From Acanthochromis polyacanthus (lineage: Eukaryota > Chordata > Actinopteri > Pomacentridae), in contig NC_067113.1 of the NCBI RefSeq assembly GCF_021347895.1, forward strand, positions 8,847,489-8,911,488: a stretch of DNA of 64,000 nt, read 5' to 3'. The translations under genes and the position numbers were made by a program. Every line of letters begins with the position of its first letter. Position 1 is the stretch's first letter. Positions 1 to 12,840 of the stretch are shown here, in pieces. Below the pieces are notes generated by a model that was not told the DNA's origin, did not search any database, and saw only the letters and a list, made by a program, of their open reading frames with translations.

Positions 1-1129
1 GTGCAACGGATGGAAACATGAACAACACGTGTCCAAACAGTGCATTTCAACTGTCACTCAATAATTCAGAAGTGTTTCATGTGCAATACAACAAAGCATC
101 AATAATCTATCACATACTGTCAAACTGAAAGGGCAGAGGACTTCACTCAACAAAAAACAAGAGGCAGGCAGAGGAAGTTGCTGCTCCAGAGCAAAATGTT
201 CAACCTATTAAGAATCAAATGCAGAGGGGGTTCAGTTTCACAGATTTCCAACTTTGGACATGAAAAAGTTGACAAAAGCTGCTCGTTGACAGTTGCCACG
301 AGAAATGCAAAGTAAACACTGTTGTAGCGCTTGGACTGGCTACAGGCATGTAGAAAACATTCCCTATCTACAAAACTGGACCTCATGGTGACATATTATT
401 ACTTTCTCTGTCATTTCTACATCTCTCATTCAAACAAGATGAATCAAGTGTGGGGGAAGGATAAATAAATAAATACAGGTTGCCTTGGTGACGGTGAGAG
501 GCGCCAGCAGCTCTGTACATCTCTGCAGCAAGGAAGTGATATTATGTTGACGGGGACACAATTGCTTTTTGTTTTGGTTGCAAATTAAACTGCATTTAAA
601 GACTGTTTGGCAGTGATGAGGTATACATGCTACATGGACACAAAAGCCCTGAGCAGCAAGTTCCTGGATCAATATTAGCCAGGCCATATATTCTCCACTG
701 TCAGTGTCAAATAAAGGCATAAAAAACCCAAATAAGAAAAGCACTCAGAGAACGCAGTACTCCTCCAAGGCTGCTCATTCCCTCATATGGTATTGTCAGA
801 AATGCAGCATTTGTTTACTAGTTATTGATGATCAGAAATCACTGCACCACAGAATGTGTCCATTTCATATGGATGTACCCACAAACAAAATGACCTTGTG
901 CTGAGCACAGGCGTGTGCTACGCATGTGTACGTTATGTACGGATACCGAATTACATGACTTAAATATGTATGTACCTTTCTCTCTCTCTCTCGGGAATTG
1001 ATGGGACTCAGAAACACCCCCACAATTTAATCAACTGTTCCTCGTATCATTTACAACAGGTAAGTCCCATTAAGTCAGCAGTGTTGATTTGTATATGAAA
1101 TAAGTGTGCTCTCTAAATGTTGAAAAATT

Positions 1130-1304
1130 TGTGAAAGATTACCCAAAATATGTGCAAATTGACTACAAATGACTCAGACTAGTCCAGAACTTGCTCAAAG
1201 AATCTTCCTTAAATGTTCAAAATCTGTCCTAAATGAGTTAATTGTCTAGGATTGTTGAGAAGGGTTCAAAAAATTACTACAAATGTGTATAAAATTACTT
1301 TAAA
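1130..1304. repeat. Minisatellite-like fragment related to the 18.7 and 63.6 kb arrays
   Basis: Imperfect repetition of short units such as tcctaaatgagttaattgtc and aaaattactacaaatg resembles the arrays at 18690-18905 and 63640-64000. A SINE has inserted at its right edge. The assignment rests on visual similarity only. Confidence 0.35.
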
Positions 1305-1319
1305 ATGGCTTCAAACTAG

Positions 1320-1589
1320 GGCTGCAGAGTGGTGTAGTGGTTAGCACTTTCGCCTTGCAGCCGGTTCCAATCCCGGCCTGGGATCTTTCTGCACGGAGTT
1401 TGCATGTTCTCCCTGTGCATGCGTGGGTTTTCTCCTGGCACTCCGGCTTCCTCCCACAGTCCAAAAATATGCTGAGGTTAATTGATAACTCTAAATTGTC
1501 TGTAGGTGTGAATGTGAGTGTACTTGTTTGTCTGTATATGTAGCCCTGCGACAGACTGACGACCTGTCCAGGGTGAAGAGAACGGATGG
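1320..1589 (+). mobile_element. tRNA-derived SINE-like element, copy A, with 15-bp target duplication
   Basis: The left end has a tRNA-like head with an A-box-like stretch (gtggtgtagtggttagcac) and a B-box-like ggttccaatcccgg. A conserved body follows, and the right end is a GGATGGATGG tail. A perfect 15-bp direct repeat, atggcttcaaactag, flanks it at 1305-1319 and 1590-1604, the signature of LINE-mediated retrotransposition. Compared with copies B and C it lacks the segment just before the tail. The same family recurs at 14821, 21396, 26253 and 30365. Confidence 0.8.
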
Positions 1590-4043
1590 ATGGCTTCAAA
1601 CTAGCAAAAATGTCTTTGTAAAGTGAGAATATTTCAGTTAGTTCTATAAACATTTGTGGTCCGTAGGGGTGGATCTATAGCAGGATTGCAATCATGTGAT
1701 CGTCAGCAGGCAGTTGACGTAGTATTCACTTGTTGTCATGGTTACAGTGACGCCATGCTGCTATCTTGCAATGATACAGAAATCTTTAACAAACCTGTAG
1801 GTACAGACTATAAGCCACATCACTGCCAAAATCTAATCACTTGGTCCTTATGTCATTTCTGACCTTCCCTGGAAATTTCATCCAAATCCATTGGTCTGAT
1901 GTTGGCCACAGACGGAATAACAGACAACAGACAAACGCACACCGACTGTCACATAACTTTGCCGCATTCCTTAATGGAGTAATAATTCTTAAAGTGGTAT
2001 TGAGGTGGGGTGTAAGAAATCAAACATATTGATAATCTAAGTGTTGATGACGATACATTGTGGGTTTGAAAACAGGTAGCATTCCACTTTAAAGTGCTTT
2101 CTTGAACCACATTTGCATTTCAGGATTCAGAGAAACCCTGTAGATCATTCATAATAAGCTGTTCAGTGCATTGGAGTCACACAAGAGAAATGACTGCACA
2201 CAGCTCTCCTAATTTGCCTCCATTAGCATTACTGTAAAAAAAGCCAACAAGACTCTGGGGGACATTTCTCAGCTACTCAGTTGAAGCGGCTATTTATGAA
2301 TATTAAATAACTGACAAGTGTCTGGGGAAGTATAAAGCTGCATCAACACTTTCAACTTTCATGCATCTAACATGCTGAATCTGGACCTGCTCCTTACCAC
2401 CACAGACCCTCAGCTCTTCATCCACAGCACTGCTGGCATTAAAGGAAAGGTTTTATTCTATAACAATCAATTGCAGTAATTACAAATCACACAGTCGGAT
2501 TCTTTAGCACAATATGATAAATTACACCTCCTCGTACAGCCATATGAAGAACCGTAAAGTAATATCTTCCTGAGCTCTTAGGAGTATCTGTCCAGTTCGG
2601 CTTATCAGTATGAGTTGTTATGTATCTATTAGATAGCACTTTATCTTTGCTATACTGTAATCTAGTCACTGGGTTATGGCTGGTTGCTTAGCAACTCCTG
2701 CAAAATACAAAGAGTTGAAACCAATTGCAACTCCAGAGAAGCAGCAGGCAGGAGGCTTATAAGTGCTTCTTTTCTGCACATTCTATTCTTTTCCATTTTA
2801 TTTGCCCAACCTGCTGTTGACAGAGCAGTCGTTCTCCCTCGCCTGCTTCCACTCTTTATCACCTTATAAAAAGCCACGTGGATCCACCAGCCAGGAATGC
2901 AATGATGTGAAAGAAGCTGAACACACAAAGAAATAACACAACTATTCAAAGTCTCACATCACAACCTGTCTCTGCTCCATCTGCAGTGCCCCCCCCCAAA
3001 AAAAACCTTCTTCTTCATCTTCTTCATACTCGTGTCATCGCTGGGCATGTGGAACAGAAAACAAGCAGCACCGCTCTGGGCTTTAAAAGGATTGAGCAGA
3101 AAGTTAATGTTTTGATCAAATTCCAGCCGTTTTAAAAATAGTTGTGGGGATAAACGGTGGGCCGGGCAGAGCGAGGGGACGGTGCCAGGCCGGGCTCGTA
3201 AACCCTCCAAGACAGACACAACGGCAGGAATCCTGCGCTCGCAAATAGCACAGCTAATGTCCCCCCGGGGAATAACAAGAGTATGTCTTACTCTTGCATT
3301 TGACAGATTTCTGTCCCATGCTCCTGCGCCCTACGCATTTTTGGCACCCACGCTTTATTATAAAGCATGCTGAAGAATGTGCCAGGAAAAATAGCAGAGG
3401 GAGTACTGCCTGTACAAAACGTCCCGCTGCACATTAACCTTAAACTGTAAGTTGGCTAAATGCTTACAGTGATGTTCCACCAAGACACTATGCTGTTTAA
3501 TGCAACCACATGATTTAAAGTTTTCCGAGTCTGGCAGACACAAGATGATTGAATTGTTAAGAAATAAAAAGTAATATTTCTGTAAATCAAAGACTACTTG
3601 CGCTATTTTCTTCCTCAAACAAAACATTCCAATTAGGAAACATTCTATTATTGAACTTCTTATAATTCACAAGTCAATATAACTGCATTTTCAGGAATTT
3701 CACATGTAGAAAAGATTAAGAAGCACCTGATTTTTACAGACAATTTATCTTTTTGATTAAATGTTTTTTTTTAAATTGCAAATTGTATGTAGTAAGTCTA
3801 TACAGCTTTAAAAAACAGTCAAAAAAATGTCACTCAAGTTCCCTATTTAATTACTACTATAGAAGATGTAAAAAAAAAAAAAACACTGAAATTTGCACAT
3901 TTGTGCGGTTGAAATCAGAGAATTTTTACTACCATGCATTAGCAGGACCAAAATGAAATCACCAGAGTTGAGAACATTTCTTTCAATTACTTTTTAACTA
4001 GTTTTGTGTGCCTGGCCAATTACTGAAACATATATGTCTTAAC

Positions 4044-4220
4044 TAGGGCTGGACCCGAATATCCAGATATCCGAATATTCGTTCGTGATGATGGTATCCA
4101 AATATTAATTTTGAGATCCGAATATTCGTCAGACGATGTCGCGTGAACATTATTCGTCTCGCGAATTCGGCCAGTGTATACCACTCGTAGGCCGTTACTA
4201 TAGGAACCAATCGTAGTATT
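4044..4220. mobile_element. Probable MITE fragment with ccgaatattcg motifs
   Basis: Starts with agggctggacccgaatatcc and carries several copies of the palindromic core cgaatattcg. This resembles widespread non-autonomous DNA elements of fish that begin with agggctgg. No second terminus or target duplication was identified, so the limits are approximate. Confidence 0.35.
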
Positions 4221-4703
4221 CCGCTAGTTTCTAAATATTTTGTTAGGTTTCTGTCAAATTATCAAAGACAATATAAAACCTCAGTTTGCCTGCATTTGAA
4301 CAGATATACGATAGATATATGTTGCCAGCTGTAATAAAGAAACCACAACACTGAAATGATGTCATTAGTTTCAGTTTCACTCCTTCGCCATCCATGGTTA
4401 CATTTGCAAATAAATGTTATTAGAACTGGCACAAACAATTTGAGTTACAACTGCCAGCTTCGACGTTTGAACACTGCTGGCCTAAACTCAGCCACGCACG
4501 TCCAAATGTTCTTGTTTGGGTTTGTTTAAGGAAATGATAGCTGTATGAACTCACTGGCAGTCCGGAGCCGTTTGCTAATGTGTTGTATTGTTCTGTTGTT
4601 GCTGCTGGCTGCACACAATGCAGCTTGTGTGTTGCTAAGATCAACTGAATAATGTGTTTGCTTGTAAAAAAATGAATGCAAATTGGTGTCCATGAAGCCT
4701 GTA

Positions 4704-4725
4704 TGTGTGTGTGTGTGTGTGTGTG
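4704..4725. repeat. (TG)n microsatellite
   Basis: A run of alternating TG dinucleotides, about 11 units. Confidence 0.9.
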
Positions 4726-7700
4726 CATGAAAAAAAGTGCATGTATGTGTGTAGGAGGTTTTGTTTCAGCAGCGGGTTGTGATGGAACGATGAGGCTGAG
4801 GCCAGATGGATGCTTGTGCGTTATGCGTAGGAGCCTCCTGTTCTCTTCTCTGCTCTTCTCACTCACACCCTCACTGGAAACTAAAAATACACCAAGACTC
4901 AGGTATTAAACTTTTTAACATCACAGGGTGAAGATTCTGCACAACACAGATTCAACAAAAGGGTTTGTGCGTTCATCCACTGCTAACCACAGGGCGCTTT
5001 GCATAGCTCGGTTCATGACCCTGCTGCTTTGAACCGTGTGGGAAGTGAAAGTTCTTCAAAAGTCTGATCTTCCATCAGAGCTGCAATATCCAAAAACTAT
5101 GCAGAAAGATTATACAAGTGGACTGTTGTGTTGTCAAATCCCTGCAGTTTGCATTCACAAGTTATAATCTCAACCACAATCTTTACGTCTAGACATATAG
5201 ATCCACCAGATTAAGACGAACCTCAGGCTGCATCCATTTCCACTCACATTAGAACCTTATACTCCTGTTAGGACATCCCATACTCCTGTAAGGACATCCC
5301 ATCCAGCTCTGGTACAACTCTAAATGTCACATTAGTAGGATGGATGAGCTTATTTAAAGGTTAATCATACGACCAGATGAGCAGTTCAGCTGTAGCGTAG
5401 TTGTACTAAAAATTTGTGTCTAAACAGTGTTTTGTTTTTCCTCTACTTCCAGCATACCATTTAAATTCTCGTCACTGTGCTCTTCCTCATTTTTTGAATT
5501 CCTTCTCACATCCCTGTAAGATAGATTCTGGCTCATGTCTTGTTCTATTCGTCCAACGTATTATATAATGTGTAATCAAGGTGCTGAGAACAGTGTGTTT
5601 ATTTCTGTGTGTCTCTTAGTGTGGGGGTGTGTGGACTTTGAATTGTGTGCACTGTAGAATGACTGTTTTACAGTACGGTGTGAAGAATATTTTTACCTTC
5701 AAAAGCAAAATAACAGGAGTTTCTATCAGTCACTGTAATTTCTGCTCACAAAATGTCATTTCTTAAATAAAATGAAAAAATCTGATCCAATATGTAGTTT
5801 AGGTAAACAGCTGTCTGGTGAATCACACCAGCTTGGAGATCAATAACAATCAACTCTATTCAACCTGAAGGCAGCAATTTTACCATATATTTTCCTTAAA
5901 AATGTGAAAAATCAAGTGAACAGAGAAAGGATGACAGACCAAAGGTCAACAGCTTATCTCTACACAGGATCTAAAACTCTATAACAGAACAAAAAGAACA
6001 GTGTCTACAACTTTCTGCTAACAACCCCACACTGCAACGTGCTGCATTTACAGACGCCAAACACAGGCGGTATAGAACAGATGGACGGAGCCACCACGAC
6101 ATCACCGTTTGGTTTGTACGGTGAACTACTGTTTTGGAACCATGAGTTTAAACATTGTCCATCTCCATCTTGGTCAGGATGTGAAGTGAATCTGACCTAG
6201 AACTCAGCGATCCTGTGCACACCCATTTAACAGCAACTCCTCAATCACGAGCTAGCCACACCTCAAACATGCCCTGATTAAAGTCTTATTTCATATTAAA
6301 TCTAACCATAATTAACAAAGTGAACATAAAGCTGTACTGAAGGAGCCTTGAGAATACTAACTGAGACCATAAACTCTTTATGAAGATGTTTTCTGATGTA
6401 ACAGATCAGTTAAGAGGAAGGGTCATTTCCTTACAGACTTCTATGGACGCAGAGGAGGTACCTTCGTCTAGCTATTAGAAAGATTACAGGTTTGAATCAC
6501 TTCCACAACAGCTTTATTATTATTTCAGACTCCTTTTATGTACGGTCTATAAAGCCAAATTGTTGTTTTGCACCAAACTGCAGATGATTATGAAATATAA
6601 ATCCTGAATCACTGCCAACTACGATGAACCCTTGAGCATCCATTTTATAGGAGGAACTGAGGGAGTGAACAAAGGGTTATTTTCAAATACAGCTCATTTC
6701 TTGGCTATGTGCAGGAACATTCTAGAGTCTTGTTGTCACAGTGAAGTTTCCATGCATCCACCTAAAACCTCAACATGTTAGTTTTTCTACTTTAGATTTA
6801 ATCAAATGAGATACAACACCTTAGCTAGCCGGCTTTAGTAGTGTTGACTTTGTTACCTTCAGAAAGAGTCAGATGAGCAGTTTTCTTATTTCCAAGTGTT
6901 TGCAATAAACTAACTACATGTTCATCTAACAGCCGTAAGAGTAGCATCAATTCTCTGCAAGAAAGAAAATAAGTTTCCCTTTCCTAAAATGTCAAACTAT
7001 CCCTTTGATAACATAAACTTCCAAATTTGTTTGTACACTGATGACAGAAGTAGGTGAAAAAGAAATGTTAATGATTGAAAGTCCTAAACAACATGATCAC
7101 ATGTGTTTAGAAAGACTCTGTTGAGCATCTATGGCTTTAATAAACACGGAAAACACACATAGAATTTATTATTACTGACCACTGACGAGTACCAGAAGCT
7201 ACATAACTGAAGTGAAGGTTGACATTTTCAGACTGCTGGGGGCTTGCCCGGAAGACGCCAGGTCTTCTTCACTGGAGTGGAGCAAAAACCAAAAAAAGAC
7301 CATGGAGAGGCCCAACCGTCTCACCAGAGGAGGTGTGGAGCAGAGAGACTGGCTTGTTTTGAAGAAAAAAAAAAAGTTGGCCGGGGCCACCGTCCCCAGT
7401 GCCTTATAAGGCAGTGTTTCTATCCAGCTAGCACAGAGAAGCTGGGACTGCTGCTGCTCGCCTGAGAGGAACTCCACTCCAGAGATGAAGCACAGTCTCA
7501 GGTTGACTATTGGGGCAAAGAGAACATGACATGCAGGAGCTTATTTCCACCTCCCTAAAGAGCTACACAATAAAGGGAAAAAAAAGGCCCGGTATGGGTG
7601 ATGCATGGTGGGGCAACAGGATAAAAGGGGTGGAAAGGAACAGAGAAGCTGAAGAAAAGGAGAGACGGGAGATGCTGGGTGAGAAGGAGAGTGATAAATC

Positions 7701-10539
7701 AAGGGTATGAGGTGGGTCAATGATAGAGAGAGAGGAATAAAGAAAGAATACATGAATGGAGATGGATTAGAGGAACAAAGTTGAGCAACCAACACAGCAA
7801 AACTAACAGCACAGTGCTATTTAAAGACGTTTATCCCCTAATGCTGAATAAAGACTGCCTCATACTGAACGACTATGATCCCAAGAGATGATCTGGAGGA
7901 CATCTCACTAGCTCTGAGCTGTCAGTATCCCGTATCATTCCAACTTGAGTTGCTGTGCATAAAATTATCTGGACGTCCGCAGCAGAATCAGCTAGTGTTA
8001 AAATACCTGCAGTGTGTTTACCAAGCCTGAGAGGAGGAGCTGAACTGCAGGCCGAGAGCGAAGCAGAGCCAGAGAAAGAGAGATAAGGCTAAAAAAGCGA
8101 AGGGGAAAGTGCAGTCATTCGCAGGGACTTTGAGCCCCATATATAGCTGCCAACTATTTACTCGGTGAGGTCATTTCCTTTAGGACGACAGAAAGGCAAC
8201 TTAAGTGACTTGCAATCAAGTGTCCATATATATTTTTTTTTTATCTTGAAAATGCCCTTTCTTTTGCTTGCCCTCAACAATCACTCCCTGTACTTGCAGC
8301 TGCCAAGTAAGTCCAGCACTTCAGTCAGCAGTGGTCCGCTGCCAAATAATGATCACTACAGTTTGCACAAGGGGAAGGTTGCTGAGACTTCAGGTTACGC
8401 TTGATCGAATGCTGATAGAGGCAATACAGTGATTTGCAGTTTATGTAACCACAGTGCACGGTGGCGTTAAAGAATCATTTCTGTGAGTTTTGCTGGCTGG
8501 TCTGTTCTTTTTTGGAAGCTGGGGTGAATCGGGGCTTCTCTGCAGACGGCAGCATCTCGGCTCCTTAATTCAAAATGTCAGAGTACAATAGTGTAGGGTC
8601 GGCTGTCTCTAAAGGAAGGTGACTGAGCTTCCTCCACACATGCTGCAGATTCCTCCTGGTCTTCAGGGAAGCCAACCCACTGCTCCCTGGCACGTCTTAA
8701 TACATTACCTTCATGCCGGTTAAAAAGCACAACCCTGAATTGAATTACTGAGATTCTTTTACTAAGCCGCTGTTGAGAAGACTAAATAATAAGATTAAAT
8801 AATAGTCAACAGTGCAGCTTCCTATGATGTGTTATTTTTTTGCTGTTGCTATGCCACAATAGCAGGGGATATGTGATTCATTATTTACCGAATATAAGCC
8901 TGTGAGCAATTATCAAGGCATTTTAAGTATGCATGCTTTTATTCCACCTGCAAAAAAGGACATCTCTGAGCCCTGAGTGTTTGTGTGTTTGAATCCCACC
9001 CTGAGCAGCAAAAACTTCTTGATCCCAGCGACAGCAGCACAGAGGCAGCTAAAAATGGAAAACTGCAGCCTGTTCTCTCCTACGCATGCTTCCCACTCAA
9101 CTTTTGTCTCAAACACTCAACACCTCTCTCTCTGCGGCTCGTGAGCAGGAAGTAAACAGCACCGACGTTCAAATAAGTATTCTGTTAGATGTTTCAAAGG
9201 AAGCGGGAACAGACCAGGAGAGCTTCGAGCTGTGTGGGGAGGGGACGTCCAAGGGGCCCCCGAGCTGGATGGGGCCCATTAAAAGGGGTGAGGTGATGCT
9301 ATTTAAGATAGACCCGACAGTGTGTTTGCCCTCTGTCAGGTTCAGTTAGGGGGCCCCGAGTTTCAAACACCACCCTGAGAACGCAAAGACGTTTACAGCC
9401 AAAGTAGGCGACACTAAACCCTGTTGGCTCAGAATCAGAGTTAAGAGCTAGAAATGATCATTCACTGGATTACATCGAGAATAAGACTGAACATTATGAC
9501 TTCAGCTCTCGTTTTGGGAAAACAGGGTTAATCTAAAGAGTCAGAAGGCCTTCTTTCAGTCATTCTGTACACTGGTGGAATGGAAGGATTTTTCCACTGT
9601 CTTATGCAACTTTAGATCATCACAAGCCTCACCAAAGGCATCTGTCTCCTGTACTTCTTTACCAGACGCAATTTGAGTGGTTTCTCTACTGTGAAGTATC
9701 GGTCTTTTGCCAAGTGACATAATTTTACTTCGAAAAGCAAGATTTAATAAATGGTTCCTCTTTGCCTCAGTATCTACCCTGATATATGTAGCTATCAGTA
9801 GAGAAAGTGACGCTCTTTCAGCATCCATAAATAACACCTGACAATCAGACTGTCCTTGGCATTCTATTCCACGTCATTAGCTGAACTGCTGAACAAATCA
9901 TCAGACGTGGGCGGCAAACAAGAGGTCTGGAATCAGGCAAGTCTGTAGTCTGTTGGTCAAAAAAAATGCATAAATCCTATACTATGTCACATAAGGGGCT
10001 GCAGAACCAAAGCTGACTCAATCCTCCACAGGCAAACATGGGGATGTGAAACTGTGCTCATTACCGACTGAAAAATCTATGAAACGCTCACAATTTCTGA
10101 CCTCTGCACCTCAGAGGGGGAAAAAATGCAGGAAATGCACCAGCTCACTTCCCTTCAGGTTAAGTGAGGAAAGCAAAATAGAAAAGCTTTAGAGTGGAAT
10201 AAGAGAGAGACACACACTGTGAGCGGATGAGAATGATTATGTTTCTGTACTGCTTGGATTTAAAGGTCACATTTTAGATGGTGTGAGTCTATTCACTTTA
10301 CAACATTTCATCTTATCAGTTGATGATGCCAAAGCTATGCACACTGTCTGTCTGGTCCAGACAGGTGGAAACCTTTGAGCCTGGTTCTGCTGGTGGTTTC
10401 TTCCTGTTAAAAGGGTGTTTTGTTCTACCACAAAGGCAATCTTTGGATTTGCTGGGTTTCCCTCCGTAATATAATATCGGAGTTAATTGGGCATTTGCTG
10501 TTTGTGCCAATAAGCTTTGAAAGAATGTCAATAATTGAT

Positions 10540-10730
10540 CACAAGGCCATCTCTTGATTGCTTTTGTTCTTATTTATTTTACTATGATGGTCCTCTTGTG
10601 TTTTATCCTTTGAACTGTGGTTATTTTATTGTGTTGTTTTGCCCCTTTGGAATTAAAACCTGCATTTTAATGACCTAGTTTTAGAAAGGTGCTATATAAA
10701 CAAAGTTATTTGTATTATTATTAGAATATT
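10540..10730 (+). mobile_element. LINE-like 3' tail (solo)
   Basis: Ends with aaaggtgctatataaacaaa followed by attatt repeats. This matches the general form of fish LINE 3' ends, in which a 'gtgctatataaataaa' motif is followed by a short-repeat tail. No coding part is recognisable upstream, so it is a strongly 5'-truncated copy. Confidence 0.5.
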
Positions 10731-11335
10731 GTATTGTCTTGACCTTAATTTGTCAACTGCACTAACGTGACTGAATATAAAAGAGACCTGAAGACTTTAG
10801 TGAATGACGTCATAAACTGAAAAATTTAAGGCAGATGAAAGTCTAAAAATGTTGCACAAAATGTTCCACAGTTGGTTTGACAGCATCCTGTTAACAGATC
10901 AACGTGTGATGCCCAGATAAGTGAGCAGATACTGCAGGTGATACTACAGAGGTTCAGTGGGCCCAGGGCTGGAGTTCAGGTTGGAAATATTTGTCTCCCT
11001 GATCAGACCAAATGGGACATTCTCCACTAGTTAATCCTAATCTGTAGACACGCTTCAAAGAGCCCCAAACTGCACTGTCTGCACCCAGTCTTAACTATTA
11101 ATCAGGCCTGTCTACAGCCTATCCCCAGGGCTCATCTGCTCCTGGCTGCTTTAATAAATTAGAGTATTATGGTGAGCTGTGTGATCTAAAGACGGAGGGT
11201 AAACCTGACAGGAGAAGAATAAAAAGTAAATGAATTTTTGTCTGACACGAAAACAATGCTAGCAGCTAATAATATGTGGATATTAAGACCCAAATATAGC
11301 AAAAAAGTAAAATAAAATAGATAATAATTATACAT

Positions 11336-11396
11336 ACACTACGAGTCAAAAGTTTCTCGAATGGGAATTTGTGTCCAAACTTTTGACTGTTATATA
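11336..11396. mobile_element. 60-bp hairpin remnant of a Tc1-like element
   Basis: The left arm contains gagtcaaaagtttctcg and the right arm contains gtccaaacttttgactg, so the segment is a near-palindrome. 'Agtcaaaagtttggac' is the form of many Tc1/mariner terminal repeats in fish. It looks like two ends joined with almost nothing between them. Confidence 0.55.
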
Positions 11397-11399
11397 TAT

Positions 11400-11620
11400 A
11401 TATATACCCAAATATAGAAAAAATAGCAAAAAAATAAATAAAATAAGTATATAACCAAATGCAGAAAACAAAACATTTTTTAAAATGTATATATCTGAAT
11501 ATAGAAAAAATTCGCAAAAAATAAAAATATGTATATAACGAAATAAAGAAAAAGATAGCAAAAATAAAAATATGTATATACCCAAATATAAAAATAAATG
11601 AGCAGACAAATAAAGCTTTA

Positions 11621-11674
<54 letters not shown>

Positions 11675-11790
11675 AAAAATAGGAAAAATTACCAAAAAAT
11701 AAGCTAAAGTTATATATACATACACACAAATAATATTGGAGTATAAAGTAGCAGTATATAGTAGTGTAGTATATATAGTATTTTTGCTAC
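11400..11790. repeat. AT-rich tandem repeat with about 40-47-bp unit and (TA)n core
   Basis: Successive units begin with atatacccaaatatagaaaa or a variant, then agcaaaaaataaa, spaced about 40-47 bp apart. A pure (TA)n run occupies 11625-11672. Similar units recur at 12895-13090 and 14790-15470, on the other side of the rock2 first exon and around a Tc1 and a SINE insertion. Confidence 0.7.
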
Positions 11791-11939
11791 AGTAGGTATT
11801 ACGGGGTTAAAAAGGTTAAAAAGGTAGAAATGCCTTAAATGCCAGCAGCTCAACGTTACCTAACTATGTGCATACGTGTCTAGTGAACAGTCAACATGGC
11901 ATCATTAATAATCTATGAGGTGGATCCCACCGGACTTAC

Positions 11940-12038
11940 CAGCAAACTTTCCAGGTTTATGGCAGATCTGGGGTCTCTGATCATGTCCTCCAGCTTCTTC
12001 AGCCGAACTTCCATCCTCCTCTCGGCGCCCAGAGACAT
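11940..12038 (-). CDS. rock2: Rho-associated kinase 2, first coding exon
   Basis: This encodes the N-terminal 33 residues of a ROCK-type serine/threonine kinase, the RhoA effector that phosphorylates myosin light chain and its phosphatase subunit to control actomyosin contraction. Translation begins MSLGAERR and ends IRDPRSAINLESLL. The IRDPRS-IN-ESLL segment matches the ROCK2 N-terminus just before its first splice site and is clearly closer to ROCK2 than to ROCK1, which has LLRDPKSEVNSDCLL. The ATG is at 12036-12038. The frame ends exactly at a consensus donor, CTG|GTAAGT, in phase 0, as expected for this exon. The kinase domain, coiled coil and PH-C1 region lie off the left edge. Teleosts have two rock2 paralogues and 33 residues do not decide which this is. 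The family match is from memory of ROCK sequences; the splice site and frame are seen directly. Confidence 0.8.
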
Positions 12039-12840
12039 GACTGCGGCGTCGGTGTCGAAGCTGACTTGAAAATATGAGGAGTTTTTTTTTTTTTTTTTTT
12101 TCCAAAGTGTGTGAGTTTACATGTGAACCCTCTTTGTTCGTGGCTAATGGCCGTGGGCCTAGCGGAGCAGCCCTGGGCTCTCAGCCCACCCAACTCGCCT
12201 CCGACAGGAATAGTGTGCACAATGAGGAGAAAATATTCCCAAAGCTACACACTCACGAAACTTGCCAAGTGAGCGGGCCTCCGGTTAGCGAGCTGTGAGC
12301 TAACAAACACGACGTTTAGCCGGAGTTATCCACTCCCGGTCACTGGAAGATGCATTTTCCCAACTCGGCGATAAAGTTTGAATTTGGAGATAGCAGCAAC
12401 AGGGCGTTTTCTCCCCCTCTCCTCCCCTTTCCCCGTGGATTGTGGCCGCTTGTAAACGCTTCGGACCAAACTCCAGCCCATTCAGCGGCGTGTGGAGTCC
12501 GTTAGAAGCGGAGTTTATCCTCAGTGCTGCCACAAGTCATCCGAAAGAGCAATACTGTCTGTTCTCCCGCGCTGAATTTTTAATAAGTACTCGCTCTCTT
12601 CCTGGACTTCTCGCATTTTCGCATTTGTCCTCCTCGTCTTGTCCTCGTTTCGGGCGGTAGTCACGAAAAAAATAAGTTTTATTCGCTGAGCAAAGTCCTC
12701 CGGCGGCTGAATTGTTCACCGTTTACACTCACATCTACACACCAACACACACACTGCTGGAGACTCTCCTCCCCCTGACATCAACACATCGAGGACTCAG
12801 TTACCCAGAAGCCACCTCTCCTGTCCTCCAGCTCCCACAT
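12039..12840 (-). promoter_or_regulatory. rock2: rock2 5' leader and GC-rich promoter region
   Basis: Upstream of the rock2 start codon the base composition changes from AT-rich to GC-richer with many CpGs (for example around 12400-12520 and 12640-12720), then returns abruptly to AT-rich repeats after about 12840. This is the form of a CpG-type vertebrate promoter. No TATA box was assigned and the transcription start cannot be placed by eye. A run of 20 T at 12082-12101 would be a poly(A) stretch about 43 nt before the ATG if it is transcribed. Confidence 0.6.

Larger units (their letters stand above)
1..11939 (-). other. rock2: rock2 intron 1 (partial)
   Basis: This stretch lies downstream of the minus-strand rock2 first exon. 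I scanned it for the next expected ROCK2 exon, which encodes the conserved leucine- and lysine-rich segment before the kinase domain, and found nothing on either strand, so the intron extends past the left edge. It holds one SINE with a target duplication (1320-1589), a TG microsatellite (4704-4725), a putative MITE fragment near 4044, a LINE 3' tail near 10540-10726 and an AT-rich tandem array (11335-11790). The remainder is mostly unique sequence with only short chance open frames. Confidence 0.6.

Noticed and set aside
1320..1400. Possible tRNA gene (A- and B-box-like sequence)
   Set aside because: It does not form a complete cloverleaf and is the head of a SINE present in several copies. 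The same holds for 42146-42220.
4420..4866. 148-codon minus-strand frame containing a Thr-His run
   Set aside because: It crosses a (TG)n microsatellite, which produces the Thr-His run, and nothing recognisable surrounds it.
11266..11676. 136-codon minus-strand frame rich in Ile, Tyr and Phe, resembling membrane segments
   Set aside because: It arises from (TA)n and the AT-rich tandem unit. The hydrophobicity is a product of base composition.
1..11900. Second exon of rock2
   Set aside because: No minus-strand segment encoding the conserved block before the kinase domain was found. It must lie left of the window.
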